The notes beneath the pieces were generated by a model, which saw only the letters and a list, made by a program, of their open reading frames with translations, was not told the DNA's origin and searched no databases. Made by a program: the position numbers and the translations under genes. Source: W11650 sp963545585 (GTDB lineage Bacteria; Bacillota; Clostridia; Lachnospirales; Vallitaleaceae). Taken from it: 37,749 bases of DNA. Below, piece after piece: positions 17,087-23,967 of this stretch. The stretch's first letter is position 1. Each line of letters starts with the position of its first letter. The stretch covers positions 1 to 37,749 of the forward strand of contig CAUUKX010000007.1 of the NCBI GenBank assembly GCA_963545585.1. Direction: 5' to 3'.

Positions 17087-17935
17087 TTATTCCCCAAAGA
17101 GCAGCCGCATCACTTCAGCCGCACTTTTATTTTGCAATTTCTCCGCATCCTCTATCCCCAGCCGGCCGACTGTCCAGCGCATTTGTGCGTACCAGCTTAA
17201 GAACTCTTCCGGCAGCACCCGGGTCTTAAACTTTTGATACCAATCGGGATAATACCGCCGCATATAATCCTCGGCCAGGGCAGCGGCTTGACTTTTGTAA
17301 CTGCCGGCAGCATTCACCGTACCGCTGATCTGCACCCCCGGCGGTGTAGAATGAATTAGCAGCACACTGCCGTCTGTACAGGCTCCGAGCACAATATAAA
17401 CATGCCCCGGACCGCTCATAATATCGCCCGCCTGGTAGTTCCTGACCCGTCCAGCTGGCGTATAACTTCCCCAGCCGCGAGCGGCAAAGTTTTCCGCCAT
17501 GTCTTTAGCCTTCATCACATAGCCCAAACCGCCGTCCACGTTATGCCAAAAATTATATACGCTCCAGCCGACATAGCCTGAGCAGTCCAGGCCGTCATGA
17601 ATCTGATAGCGAGTTTTGGTATAATCATAATCTGCTGTCTGCTCGGCAAAATACCTTTCCCAGCGGGAACTGACACCAATCGACAGGGCTTCTACGCCGG
17701 CGGCCGTATCTTCCTCGTTCCAGCCGCCGCCCCAAATATACACTGTCCTTCCGACCGGCTGCAAAGCCGTCCGCAAAAAATGATACAAACTGTACCGGGG
17801 CAGTTCCGTGCTTTCTGCTTCATTCATCGACACATAACGCGCCTGCACCGGCACAGAAGTCAGCCCACAAAGCAGCAAACCAATAACCAAAACACAAACA
17901 AGCCTATTCTTTCCTCTGTTTTCTTGATTTTTCAT
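17087..17935 (-). CDS. Exported NlpC/P60-like cell wall hydrolase
   Basis: Probable cysteine peptidase acting on peptidoglycan peptides outside the membrane. It has 282 residues with an N-terminal signal or anchor helix (about 11-29, ending in VPVQA). The catalytic Cys is in DGLDCSGYVGW (about C118), the catalytic His in GPGHVYIVLG (about H178), and a further His in LLIHSTPPG (about H195). The segment VYIWGGGWNEED lies before the Cys. The ATG at 17933-17935 follows AAGGAAAGAG; the open frame starts ten codons earlier. It follows trkH by 58 bases and is probably in the trkAH operon. Substrate specificity is not predictable. Confidence 0.85.
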   Translation of the reverse strand: MKNQENRGKNRLVCVLVIGLLLCGLTSVPVQARYVSMNEAESTELPRYSLYHFLRTALQPVGRTVYIWGGGWNEEDTAAGVEALSIGVSSRWERYFAEQTADYDYTKTRYQIHDGLDCSGYVGWSVYNFWHNVDGGLGYVMKAKDMAENFAARGWGSYTPAGRVRNYQAGDIMSGPGHVYIVLGACTDGSVLLIHSTPPGVQISGTVNAAGSYKSQAAALAEDYMRRYYPDWYQKFKTRVLPEEFLSWYAQMRWTVGRLGIEDAEKLQNKSAAEVMRLLFGE

Positions 17936-17993
17936 TTTCTCTTTCCTTATTTTGCCTGCCGTCAAATCTCATTCTGCCGTTTTCCTCCGCCGC

Positions 17994-19445
17994 TTACGTC
18001 CGCTTCCAGGTATTGACCGAAAACAAAATCAGCATCGGCAAGATCTCAAGCCGGCCGGCAATCATACCAAAGGATAAAGCTAACTTGGAAAAAGCCGAAA
18101 ACCCGGCAAAAGAACCGGTCGGCCCAACTACGCCAAAACCCGGCCCGACATTATTAAAAGTGGCTGCCACCGCCGAAAAAGCCGTTTCAAAATCAGGGCT
18201 GTCCAGTGCCACAATCAAAAGCAGGACCGCAAAGACCATAGTATAAAGAAGCAAATAATTGCCCAGACTTTTAATCAATTCAGTATCAACGACCTTGCCC
18301 TCAAATTGAATGACCAAAATCCGCTTGGGATTGCGGGAGCGTCTTAGTTCTGCAATCGCCGATTTAATTGTCGGCACAACTCGAGCTATTTTTATCCCAC
18401 CGGCAGTCGAACCGGCACAACTGCCGATGAACATTAAAATCAGCAGGACAACATGAGAAAACAGCGGCCATTTGTCAAAATCCACGGTCGCAAAGCCGGT
18501 CGTGGTAATGACTGACGACACCGCAAAAAAGACATGGCGCAGCATATCACCAAATGGAAGCGGGGACACCCAAAACAAATTAAGGGTAATCAACGTCACG
18601 GCTGCCGTTACAGTAATCACGTACCATTTCAGCTCTTCACTTTTGAAAAACTCTTTGATTTTGCCGATTAAAATCAAATAATACAAATTAAAATTGATGC
18701 CGAAAGCCAACATTCCGACACTGATAATTATTTCCACCACCGCCGAATCATAATATCCAATCGAAGCATTTTTTATGCCGAAGCCGCCCGTGCCGGCCGT
18801 TGCCATAGCATGATTAATACTGTCAAACAGCGGCATTCCGGCCATGCACAATGCCAAGGTTAAAACAACTGTCATGGCAATATAAATTTTATACAAAATC
18901 CGTGCCGTATCCCCAAGCTTAGAAACAACCTTACCGAAAACCGGTCCCGGCACTTCCGCCTTCATCAGATAAATACTGTCCTCTTTCATCTGCGGCATTA
19001 CCGCCAACACAAAAACCAGCACTCCCATGCCGCCAATCATTTGGGTCAGAGACCGCCAAAACAAGACGGACTTAGGTAAGCCCTCAACATTGACCGCAAC
19101 CGTTGCACCGGTGGTGGTAAAGCCGGAACTGATTTCAAAAAAAGCATCCACCAGCGTCGGATACTGACCGGACAGATAGAGCGGCAATCCCCCTAAAAAG
19201 CTAATCAGCAGCCATGACAGCGATACAATCACCAGACCCTCTCTGGTAAAAAAGGAACGGATCGGTACCTTTTGCAAATTGAGCAAAGCTCCTGCCCCCA
19301 GCCCCAGTCCGGCTGACAGCAGAAAAGCGCCGATTGTGTTCCATTCTTCCCGGTAATACAAACCGACCGCCGCCGGCAGCAGCATTAACAACGCCACAAA
19401 AATCAAGAGCCGGCCGATTACTTTAAAAACCATTTTTATATTCAT
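17994..19445 (-). CDS. trkH: Potassium uptake channel subunit TrkH/KtrB
   Basis: Membrane-embedded K+ translocating subunit. Its 483 residues form four repeated membrane-pore-membrane units. Pore loops are visible as SGFTTTGATV, ATAGTGGFGIKN, SSVITTTGFATVD and ATFNNVGPGFG, each with the selectivity-filter Gly. The cytoplasmic segment GSCAGSTAGGIKIAR is typical of the family. Its ATG overlaps the trkA stop by four bases (ATGA), so the regulator and channel are translationally coupled. With its TrkA partner it forms a gated K+ uptake system driven by membrane potential or Na+. Confidence 0.95.
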   Translation of the reverse strand: MNIKMVFKVIGRLLIFVALLMLLPAAVGLYYREEWNTIGAFLLSAGLGLGAGALLNLQKVPIRSFFTREGLVIVSLSWLLISFLGGLPLYLSGQYPTLVDAFFEISSGFTTTGATVAVNVEGLPKSVLFWRSLTQMIGGMGVLVFVLAVMPQMKEDSIYLMKAEVPGPVFGKVVSKLGDTARILYKIYIAMTVVLTLALCMAGMPLFDSINHAMATAGTGGFGIKNASIGYYDSAVVEIIISVGMLAFGINFNLYYLILIGKIKEFFKSEELKWYVITVTAAVTLITLNLFWVSPLPFGDMLRHVFFAVSSVITTTGFATVDFDKWPLFSHVVLLILMFIGSCAGSTAGGIKIARVVPTIKSAIAELRRSRNPKRILVIQFEGKVVDTELIKSLGNYLLLYTMVFAVLLLIVALDSPDFETAFSAVAATFNNVGPGFGVVGPTGSFAGFSAFSKLALSFGMIAGRLEILPMLILFSVNTWKRT

Positions 19446-20794
19446 AGCACTATCTCATCCAAATCGCTTAAATAACCATTATACGAGATTACAATCACCC
19501 GGTCATGCGGCATCAGTCGGTCATTGCCGGTTGGGAAAATTGTCTGATGTTTCCGGTAAATATAGGCAATCAAAACATCTTTTTTAATTTTAAGTTCGCG
19601 CAGCGGTTTCAGGGTTGCCTTTGAGCCTTCCTTGACCCGAAACTGCAAGGCTTCAACCTGATCATGGGCAATTGTGTAAAGCGCCTCGACATTTGACCCC
19701 TGTGAATTAAAAAACGCCCGGACATACTGCAAAATCGTATCCGCTATAATTCGTTTCGGTGTAATTACTGACTGCAAGCCAATTGGCTCAACAATGTCAA
19801 TTACTTCGGTCCGGTTAATCTTAGTCAAAGTTTTTTTGACCCCCAAAGACTTGGCAATCATAGAAATAATGATATTCTCCTCGTCTATTCCGGTCAGTGC
19901 CAAAACCGCATCATAATTGGCCGCTCCCTGCTCACGCAGATTATTGATATCCGTTCCGTCAGCCTCAATCACTTCAATTTTCGGAAATTGCCGGCTCAGA
20001 AGCTTGGCTTTGTCATGATTTAATTCCAGTATCTTGATGGTAACATTGGATTTTTCAAACAGCTTAATCACATACTGCGCTAGCAAACCGCCGCCAATGA
20101 TAAAGAGTGACCGAATCTTGCTCTCCTGCTGGCCGTTGTCCTTATATAGTTTAACCAGTTCCGACATCGGCCCGGTCACAAATAAATGATCGTTGGCTTC
20201 AATAATAAAATTCCCTTTGGGAATAATAATCTCACCGTTTTTCATAACGCAGCAGACAATCAGATTCTTATACGAACTTCGAAAGTCAATCAGGGATTTC
20301 CCGACCAGATTAGAACCGGCGCTGACCTTTAATTCGACAATCGGCGGCTTATTATTGGCAAAGGATTCAAAGGAATCCGCCAGCGGAAACTCAATCAACT
20401 GCATGCATTTGCGAGCCGCCTCCAGCTCCGGATTAATGAACAAATTAATATCCAGCGATGTCCGCATCAAGTCCGACAAATCGGAATAATCCTGATTGCG
20501 CACTCTGGCACCAGTTTTCACTGCGCCCAGCTTCTTAGCCAGAACGGAGGCAATCATATTTAACTCATCGTTATCGGTCAGCGCAATAAATATATCCGCC
20601 GCGTTCACCCCTGCTTCCATTTGGGTATCATAAGATGCGCCGTTCCCTAAAACGCCGGTAATATCATATTGATTCAACACCGCTTGAAAAGTCTTGGCGT
20701 CCTTTTCAATCAGAGTAATCTCATGGTTTTCTTCCGCCAAGTCACGGCACAGCACCTTACCGACTTTGCCCGCCCCCATAATCACAATCTTCAT
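19442..20794 (-). CDS. trkA: Trk system K+ regulatory protein TrkA, double RCK
   Basis: Cytoplasmic NAD(H)/nucleotide-binding gating subunit of the TrkH channel. The 450 residues hold two RCK units: the first Rossmann motif is GAGKVG (7-12), the second begins at IRSLFIIGGGLLAQ. Each unit has an RCK_C-like part after it. The ATG at 20792-20794 is chosen because GGAGG precedes it by four bases and the Rossmann strand MKIVIMGAG begins there; the open frame runs 11 codons further through a hairpin. A near-consensus promoter and a hairpin lie just upstream. RCK_C domains in Firmicutes can bind c-di-AMP; whether this one does is unknown. Confidence 0.95.
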   Translation of the reverse strand: MKIVIMGAGKVGKVLCRDLAEENHEITLIEKDAKTFQAVLNQYDITGVLGNGASYDTQMEAGVNAADIFIALTDNDELNMIASVLAKKLGAVKTGARVRNQDYSDLSDLMRTSLDINLFINPELEAARKCMQLIEFPLADSFESFANNKPPIVELKVSAGSNLVGKSLIDFRSSYKNLIVCCVMKNGEIIIPKGNFIIEANDHLFVTGPMSELVKLYKDNGQQESKIRSLFIIGGGLLAQYVIKLFEKSNVTIKILELNHDKAKLLSRQFPKIEVIEADGTDINNLREQGAANYDAVLALTGIDEENIIISMIAKSLGVKKTLTKINRTEVIDIVEPIGLQSVITPKRIIADTILQYVRAFFNSQGSNVEALYTIAHDQVEALQFRVKEGSKATLKPLRELKIKKDVLIAYIYRKHQTIFPTGNDRLMPHDRVIVISYNGYLSDLDEIVL

Positions 20795-20815
20795 ATAGCC
20801 TCCGCTAAACTCTAA

Positions 20816-20852
20816 CGGTTCAGGCAAGCAATTCCGAATGCCGCCTGAACCG
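20816..20852 (-). promoter_or_regulatory. Hairpin in the trkA 5' untranslated region
   Basis: Perfect 10-bp arms (CGGTTCAGGC / GCCTGAACCG) and a 17-base loop. In the transcript it ends about 21 nt before the trkA ATG and just before the Shine-Dalgarno sequence. It shares TGCTTGCCTGAA with the hairpin before the diguanylate cyclase gene. Confidence 0.6.
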
Positions 20853-20869
20853 AATCTGATTTTTTATAA

Positions 20870-20898
20870 ATATTATCATATCTACTGCAAAAAAGCAA
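20870..20898 (-). promoter_or_regulatory. Predicted sigma-A promoter of trkA-trkH-NlpC
   Basis: On the minus strand TTGCTT, 17 bases, TAATAT, about 75 bases upstream of the trkA ATG and just before the 5' hairpin. Confidence 0.7.
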
Positions 20899-20972
20899 TC
20901 ACTCCTTATTTTTTCGCGGAATCTTACGAAAATCCGAATAGCAGGAGGAAGTTCTATTTTTCACAGCATCGC

Positions 20973-21001
20973 TTGACACCATATATGACATCATATATAA
21001 T
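20973..21001 (+). promoter_or_regulatory. Consensus promoter of hicAB with palindromic operator
   Basis: TTGACA, exactly 17 bases, TATAAT: both boxes are perfect. Inside, 20981-20998 is an inverted repeat ATATATGA-CA-TCATATAT with perfect 8-bp arms that covers the spacer and the first bases of the -10. HicB proteins with a ribbon-helix-helix domain repress their own promoter, so this is the expected operator. Confidence 0.88.
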
Positions 21002-21021
21002 ATTTAGAGGAGAATTTTTAT

Positions 21022-21268
21022 ATGTCACAGTGGGAAAAATTATTGTCAAAGATTTTAACGCTGTCAAAGGATATGCGCTTTGCCGAATTAAAAAAAGTGT
21101 TAGAATAAAATGAATTCACCGAAAAGTGGCAGCAGCCATTATACATTCCGCAAATCGAGATGCTGCCCGATTACTATCCCAAAACATGAACCCATCAAAA
21201 AGATTTATGTGGAAATGGTAAAAGAAATTGTTGAAAGAGAGGAAACAAATAATGAAAACATTAGATGA
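21022..21268 (+). pseudogene. hicA: HicA toxin gene, split by a frameshift (about 11-base deletion)
   Basis: HicA toxins are small double-stranded-RNA-binding-fold ribonucleases. The first 28 codons from the ATG at 21022 (MSQWEKLLSKILTLSKDMRF..., ending KKVLE) are clearly HicA, then TAA at 21106-21108 stops the frame. The rest continues one frame over, from an ATG at 21110, as 52 residues with GSSHYTFRK (catalytic His) and KHEPIKKIYVEMVKEIVERE, ending TGA at 21266-21268 inside hicB. Comparison with the remembered family pattern LESYGYxM suggests loss of about 11 bases encoding most of a loop, which explains the stop and the shift together. AGAGGAG precedes the ATG. Probably inactive, but TAA-A-ATG could permit reinitiation and two fragments. 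Confidence 0.85.
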
Positions 21269-21617
21269 ATATATGGCTTTGCCATATCGAATCGAAATTA
21301 TGGAAGATACGGACGAAGGCGGATTTGTAATTTCCTGCCCTGAGTTGCCCGGTTGCATCAGTTCCGGTGAAAGCATGGAAGCCGCGATGAAAAATATTCA
21401 GGCAGCGAAATTAGAATGGCTAACAGCCGCAATAGAAGAAGGATTACCAATATACGAGCCAAACACTGCCGCTGATTATTCCGGTCAGTTTAAACTTCGG
21501 CTGCCGAAATCTCTGCATCGCCGCTTATCGGAAAATGCGAAAAAAGAAGGTGTCAGTATGAATCAATATTGCTTGTTTTTACTCTCCCGGAACGACAGTC
21601 TTCGATATCCGGGCTGA
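21252..21617 (+). CDS. hicB: HicB antitoxin
   Basis: Antitoxin partner of HicA and likely autorepressor. The 121 residues contain the N-terminal HicB fold (RIEIMEDTDEGGFVISCPEL, then PGCISSGESMEAAMKNI) and a C-terminal ribbon-helix-helix DNA-binding segment (QFKLRLPKSLHRRLSENAKK, then GVSMNQYCLFLLS). The ATG at 21252-21254 follows GAGAGG and overlaps the 3' end of hicA. The gene is intact although the toxin frame is not. With hicA it is the only plus-strand gene pair in the window, pointing to horizontal acquisition. A terminator follows at 21678. Confidence 0.92.
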   Translation: MKTLDEYMALPYRIEIMEDTDEGGFVISCPELPGCISSGESMEAAMKNIQAAKLEWLTAAIEEGLPIYEPNTAADYSGQFKLRLPKSLHRRLSENAKKEGVSMNQYCLFLLSRNDSLRYPG

Positions 21618-21677
21618 AACTATTTTTGAAAATCCTGCTATTCATTTTAGATTCACTTCAAAGTTCCGCTTCAAAAA

Positions 21678-21723
21678 GACAAATCCCTCTATTTTAGCCA
21701 AGCCAATATAGGGGGATTTTTGT
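21678..21723 (+). terminator. Intrinsic terminator of hicAB
   Basis: GACAAATCCCTCTAT pairs with ATAGGGGGATTTTTGTC (one G-U, two extra T), followed by a T-rich end, 61 bases after the hicB stop. Confidence 0.75.
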
Positions 21724-21812
21724 CGGTTTAATCAGTACCCCTCTGCAAAAAGACTTGTCCTTTTTACTATTCGAGATGCCCTCACATTGAAAACAATATT
21801 TTTATTAAAGAA

Positions 21813-21850
21813 CTCAACTTTCCCATGTTCGCCAGAACGGTCTTTTTTAG
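21813..21850 (-). mobile_element. Repeat element, fragment C
   Basis: About 38 bases match the reverse complement of the right end of copy B (CTCAACTTTCCCATGTTC..., then CAGAACGGTCTTTTTTA). The rest of the element is not recognisable and no flanking direct repeat was found. It is the only copy in the reverse orientation. Confidence 0.6.
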
Positions 21851-21945
21851 ACTCGTTGCATGGACAGGAAATGATAAACTTATCCCCTTTGGGGATTTGG
21901 AGATTTAAAATTGCGTGCTCCCTTTCCCGCTCTTACCGCCCGCCG

Positions 21946-23304
21946 CTAATTTTTAAAACTATGAATCGGTGCAGGAATAAAGCCTGTCCGGCGGATAAAC
22001 TCCTCACAGCCAAAGTGATTCACCGGCATCACCGGCGCTGTTCCCAGCAAACCGCCAAACTCCGCCGTTTCACCTACGCCCTTGCCGATGACCGGAATAA
22101 TCCGAACAGCAGTCGTCTTGTTATTAATCATGCCAATTGCCATTTCATCAGCAATCAAACCGGAAATCGTAGCTGCCGAAGTATCGCCCGGCACGGCAAT
22201 CATGTCCAGCCCAACCGAGCAGACACAGGTCATGGCCTCTAACTTTTCCAGCGTCAGCGCCCCGCGTTTCACCGCCTGAATCATCCCCTGATCCTCACTG
22301 ACCGGGATAAAAGCGCCGCTTAAACCGCCGACTGATGAAGAAGCCATAATTCCGCCCTTTTTAACCTGATCGTTCAGCAGCGCCAGCGCCGCAGTCGTTC
22401 CCGGAGCGCCGGCTGACTCTAAGCCCATCAGTTCCAAAATATCGGCAATCGAATCGCCGATGGCTGGTGTCGGCGCCAGCGATAAGTCAATAATGCCAAA
22501 GGGATAGCCCAGCCGCTCCGCCACCTCCTGACCGACTAACATGCCGACTCTGGTAATTTTAAAGGAAATTTTTTTTATGGTTTCCGCCAAAACCTCAAAC
22601 CGTTTCCCCCGGCACTGCTCCAAAGCCTTTTTCACCACTCCCGGCCCGCTGACACCAACATGAATCAGGGTATCGGCATTGGTCACGCCATGAAACGCTC
22701 CGGCCATAAAGGGGTTATCATCCGGTGCATTGGTAAAAACTACAAACTTGGCACAGCCAATGCTGTCGGCTGCTTTCGTTTTTTCTGCCAGTTCCTTAAT
22801 CACACTCCCCAGCAGCCGGACGGCATCCATATTGATACCGGCCTTGGACGAGCCGACATTGACCGAAGCACAGACCCGCTCGGTCTGAGCCAGCGCCTGA
22901 GGCAGTGCCGCTATCAGTGCTTCATCTTCCGCCGTCATTCCTTTTTGCACCAGTGCGGAAAAGCCGCCGATAAAATTAACCCCAACCGCCTTGGCTGCCT
23001 GATCTAAAGTCTCAGCAATTGCCACATAAGCGGCTGGTTCTTTAAAGCCGGCCGCTATTGCCGCCGGTGTCACCGAAATCCGTTTGTTGACAATCGGAAT
23101 GGCATATTCTTTGGCCACATAATCTGCCGTTTTCACCAAGTCCTTGGCCTTACTCGTAATCTTATGATAAATCTTTTGCCGGAATTCGTTTAAGTCATCC
23201 GACCGGCAGTCCAACAAGCTAATCCCCATCGTAACCGTCCGCACATCCAAATTATCTTCCAAAATCATTTGATTGGTTTCATATACTTCTTTTATATGGA
23301 TCAT
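21946..23304 (-). CDS. PFL family protein, UPF0210/DUF711
   Basis: A 452-residue cytoplasmic protein of the DUF711 family, related in fold to pyruvate formate-lyase; its biochemical role is not established. It is recognised by the N-terminal VRTVTMGISLLDC, the GSSKAGINMDAVRLLG segment and the Gly/Ala-rich second half with MASSSVGGLSGAFIPVSEDQ. The ATG at 23302-23304 follows GGGAG by six bases; the open frame runs 18 codons further into repeat sequence. The gene directly upstream is the ACT-domain UPF0237 protein, a pairing conserved in Firmicutes including streptococci, which suggests that the ACT protein senses a ligand for this enzyme-like partner. Confidence 0.9.
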   Translation of the reverse strand: MIHIKEVYETNQMILEDNLDVRTVTMGISLLDCRSDDLNEFRQKIYHKITSKAKDLVKTADYVAKEYAIPIVNKRISVTPAAIAAGFKEPAAYVAIAETLDQAAKAVGVNFIGGFSALVQKGMTAEDEALIAALPQALAQTERVCASVNVGSSKAGINMDAVRLLGSVIKELAEKTKAADSIGCAKFVVFTNAPDDNPFMAGAFHGVTNADTLIHVGVSGPGVVKKALEQCRGKRFEVLAETIKKISFKITRVGMLVGQEVAERLGYPFGIIDLSLAPTPAIGDSIADILELMGLESAGAPGTTAALALLNDQVKKGGIMASSSVGGLSGAFIPVSEDQGMIQAVKRGALTLEKLEAMTCVCSVGLDMIAVPGDTSAATISGLIADEMAIGMINNKTTAVRIIPVIGKGVGETAEFGGLLGTAPVMPVNHFGCEEFIRRTGFIPAPIHSFKN

Positions 23305-23606
23305 GATTATCTCCCATTTTCCTTCCATATCACCACTTATTGAGTCCTTTTCCGACAAAAACCTCTTTCATCGGCTGACAAGCCCTGCGACGGCAAAGAC
23401 CTCTTTCGTCAACTGGCGATCCCACAGCAAAAAGACCTTTTCCACTGATTGACCATCTCTGCGGCGGTAAAGTTTTTTTGCCAGCCGCAATTCCCGCAAC
23501 GAAAAGACCTTTTTCTCCGATTGACCATCCCCGCAGCGGTAAAAGCCTTTTTCGGCAGCTGACCATCCCTTCCGCAGACCTGCACCGGTTAATTTCAGCC
23601 CACCGG
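23305..23606. other. Spacer between ACT and DUF711 genes, filled by tandem repeats
   Basis: 302 bases between two genes that are usually adjacent. Most of it (23343-23580) is a degenerate tandem array, listed separately. The rest is the Shine-Dalgarno region of the DUF711 gene. A minus-strand frame is open across it (stop at 23330) but has no convincing start signals. Confidence 0.6.
23343..23580. repeat. Degenerate tandem repeat, about 39 bp unit, six to seven copies
   Basis: Units run roughly 23343-23356 (partial), 23357-23394, 23395-23428, 23429-23468, 23469-23500, 23501-23540 and 23541-23580. The shared pattern is AAAGACCTTTTTC, then TGATTGACCATC, then CGCAGCGGT. Lengths vary from 32 to 40 with many substitutions. 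The units are adjacent with no unique spacers, so it is not a CRISPR array. Confidence 0.75.
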
Positions 23607-23879
23607 CTAAATTCGATGCATGGAGTCAAAAATTTCTTCCATTTGCAGCATGATTTTAACATTCAGCTTCTCGCCAAGCTCCGTCAGCCCTTCGCTGACC
23701 TCACTGATATGCGCCAGCTGCGGCGTGATATCGACAATCATCATCATATTAAAAAACTGCTCCCGAATCGACTGCGTAATATCCAAAATATTGATTTGTT
23801 TTTCGGCCAAATAAGTGCATACCCCGGCAATGATGCCGACACTGTCTTTGCCAACCACGGTAATAATCGCTCTTTTCAT
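23607..23879 (-). CDS. ACT domain protein, UPF0237
   Basis: A 90-residue ACT-domain protein, probably a small-molecule-sensing regulator. It begins KRAIITVVGKDSVGIIAGV, the usual ACT strand-turn-helix with the ligand-contact Gly, and continues through NILDITQSI. The ATG at 23877-23879 follows AAAGGAAAG; the open frame extends 14 codons upstream. Partner of the DUF711 protein downstream and 88 bases after the FtsA-like gene, so probably one operon. The ligand is unknown. Confidence 0.9.
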   Translation of the reverse strand: MKRAIITVVGKDSVGIIAGVCTYLAEKQINILDITQSIREQFFNMMMIVDITPQLAHISEVSEGLTELGEKLNVKIMLQMEEIFDSMHRI

Positions 23880-23967
23880 TTGCTTTCCTTTCACTCTTGC
23901 TCCCATTAAAAACTCGACCATTTCTTACTGCCCGTTTGCACCGGTTTTATTCCAAAATGCCGCCGCT

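Larger units (their letters stand above)
21618..21945. other. Gap between convergent hicB and DUF711 genes
   Basis: 328 bases without a gene. It contains the hicAB terminator (21678-21723), repeat fragment C (21813-21850) in the opposite orientation to the other copies, and a small hairpin ATCCCC-TTT-GGGGAT (21882-21896) that may help end the minus-strand DUF711 transcript, although it lacks a clear T run on that strand. Confidence 0.55.

Noticed and set aside
20838..21113. Plus-strand frame across the trkA promoter and the hicA start
   Set aside because: It covers a promoter, an operator and the HicA N-terminus in a different frame, and has no family features.
21109..21187. Reading hicA as two separate mutations (a nonsense codon plus a later one-base shift)
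   Set aside because: The frame that begins at the ATG at 21110 already reads SPKSGSSH as in HicA, so one small deletion before it explains everything.
23343..23580. CRISPR-like array
   Set aside because: Units are directly adjacent, imperfect and of variable length; there are no constant repeats with unique spacers and no cas genes.
23330..23662. Minus-strand open frame over the tandem repeats as a gene
   Set aside because: The first ATG lies inside the ACT gene in another frame, inner starts lack a spaced Shine-Dalgarno sequence, and openness follows from a repeat length divisible by three. Kept as a finding, not a gene.
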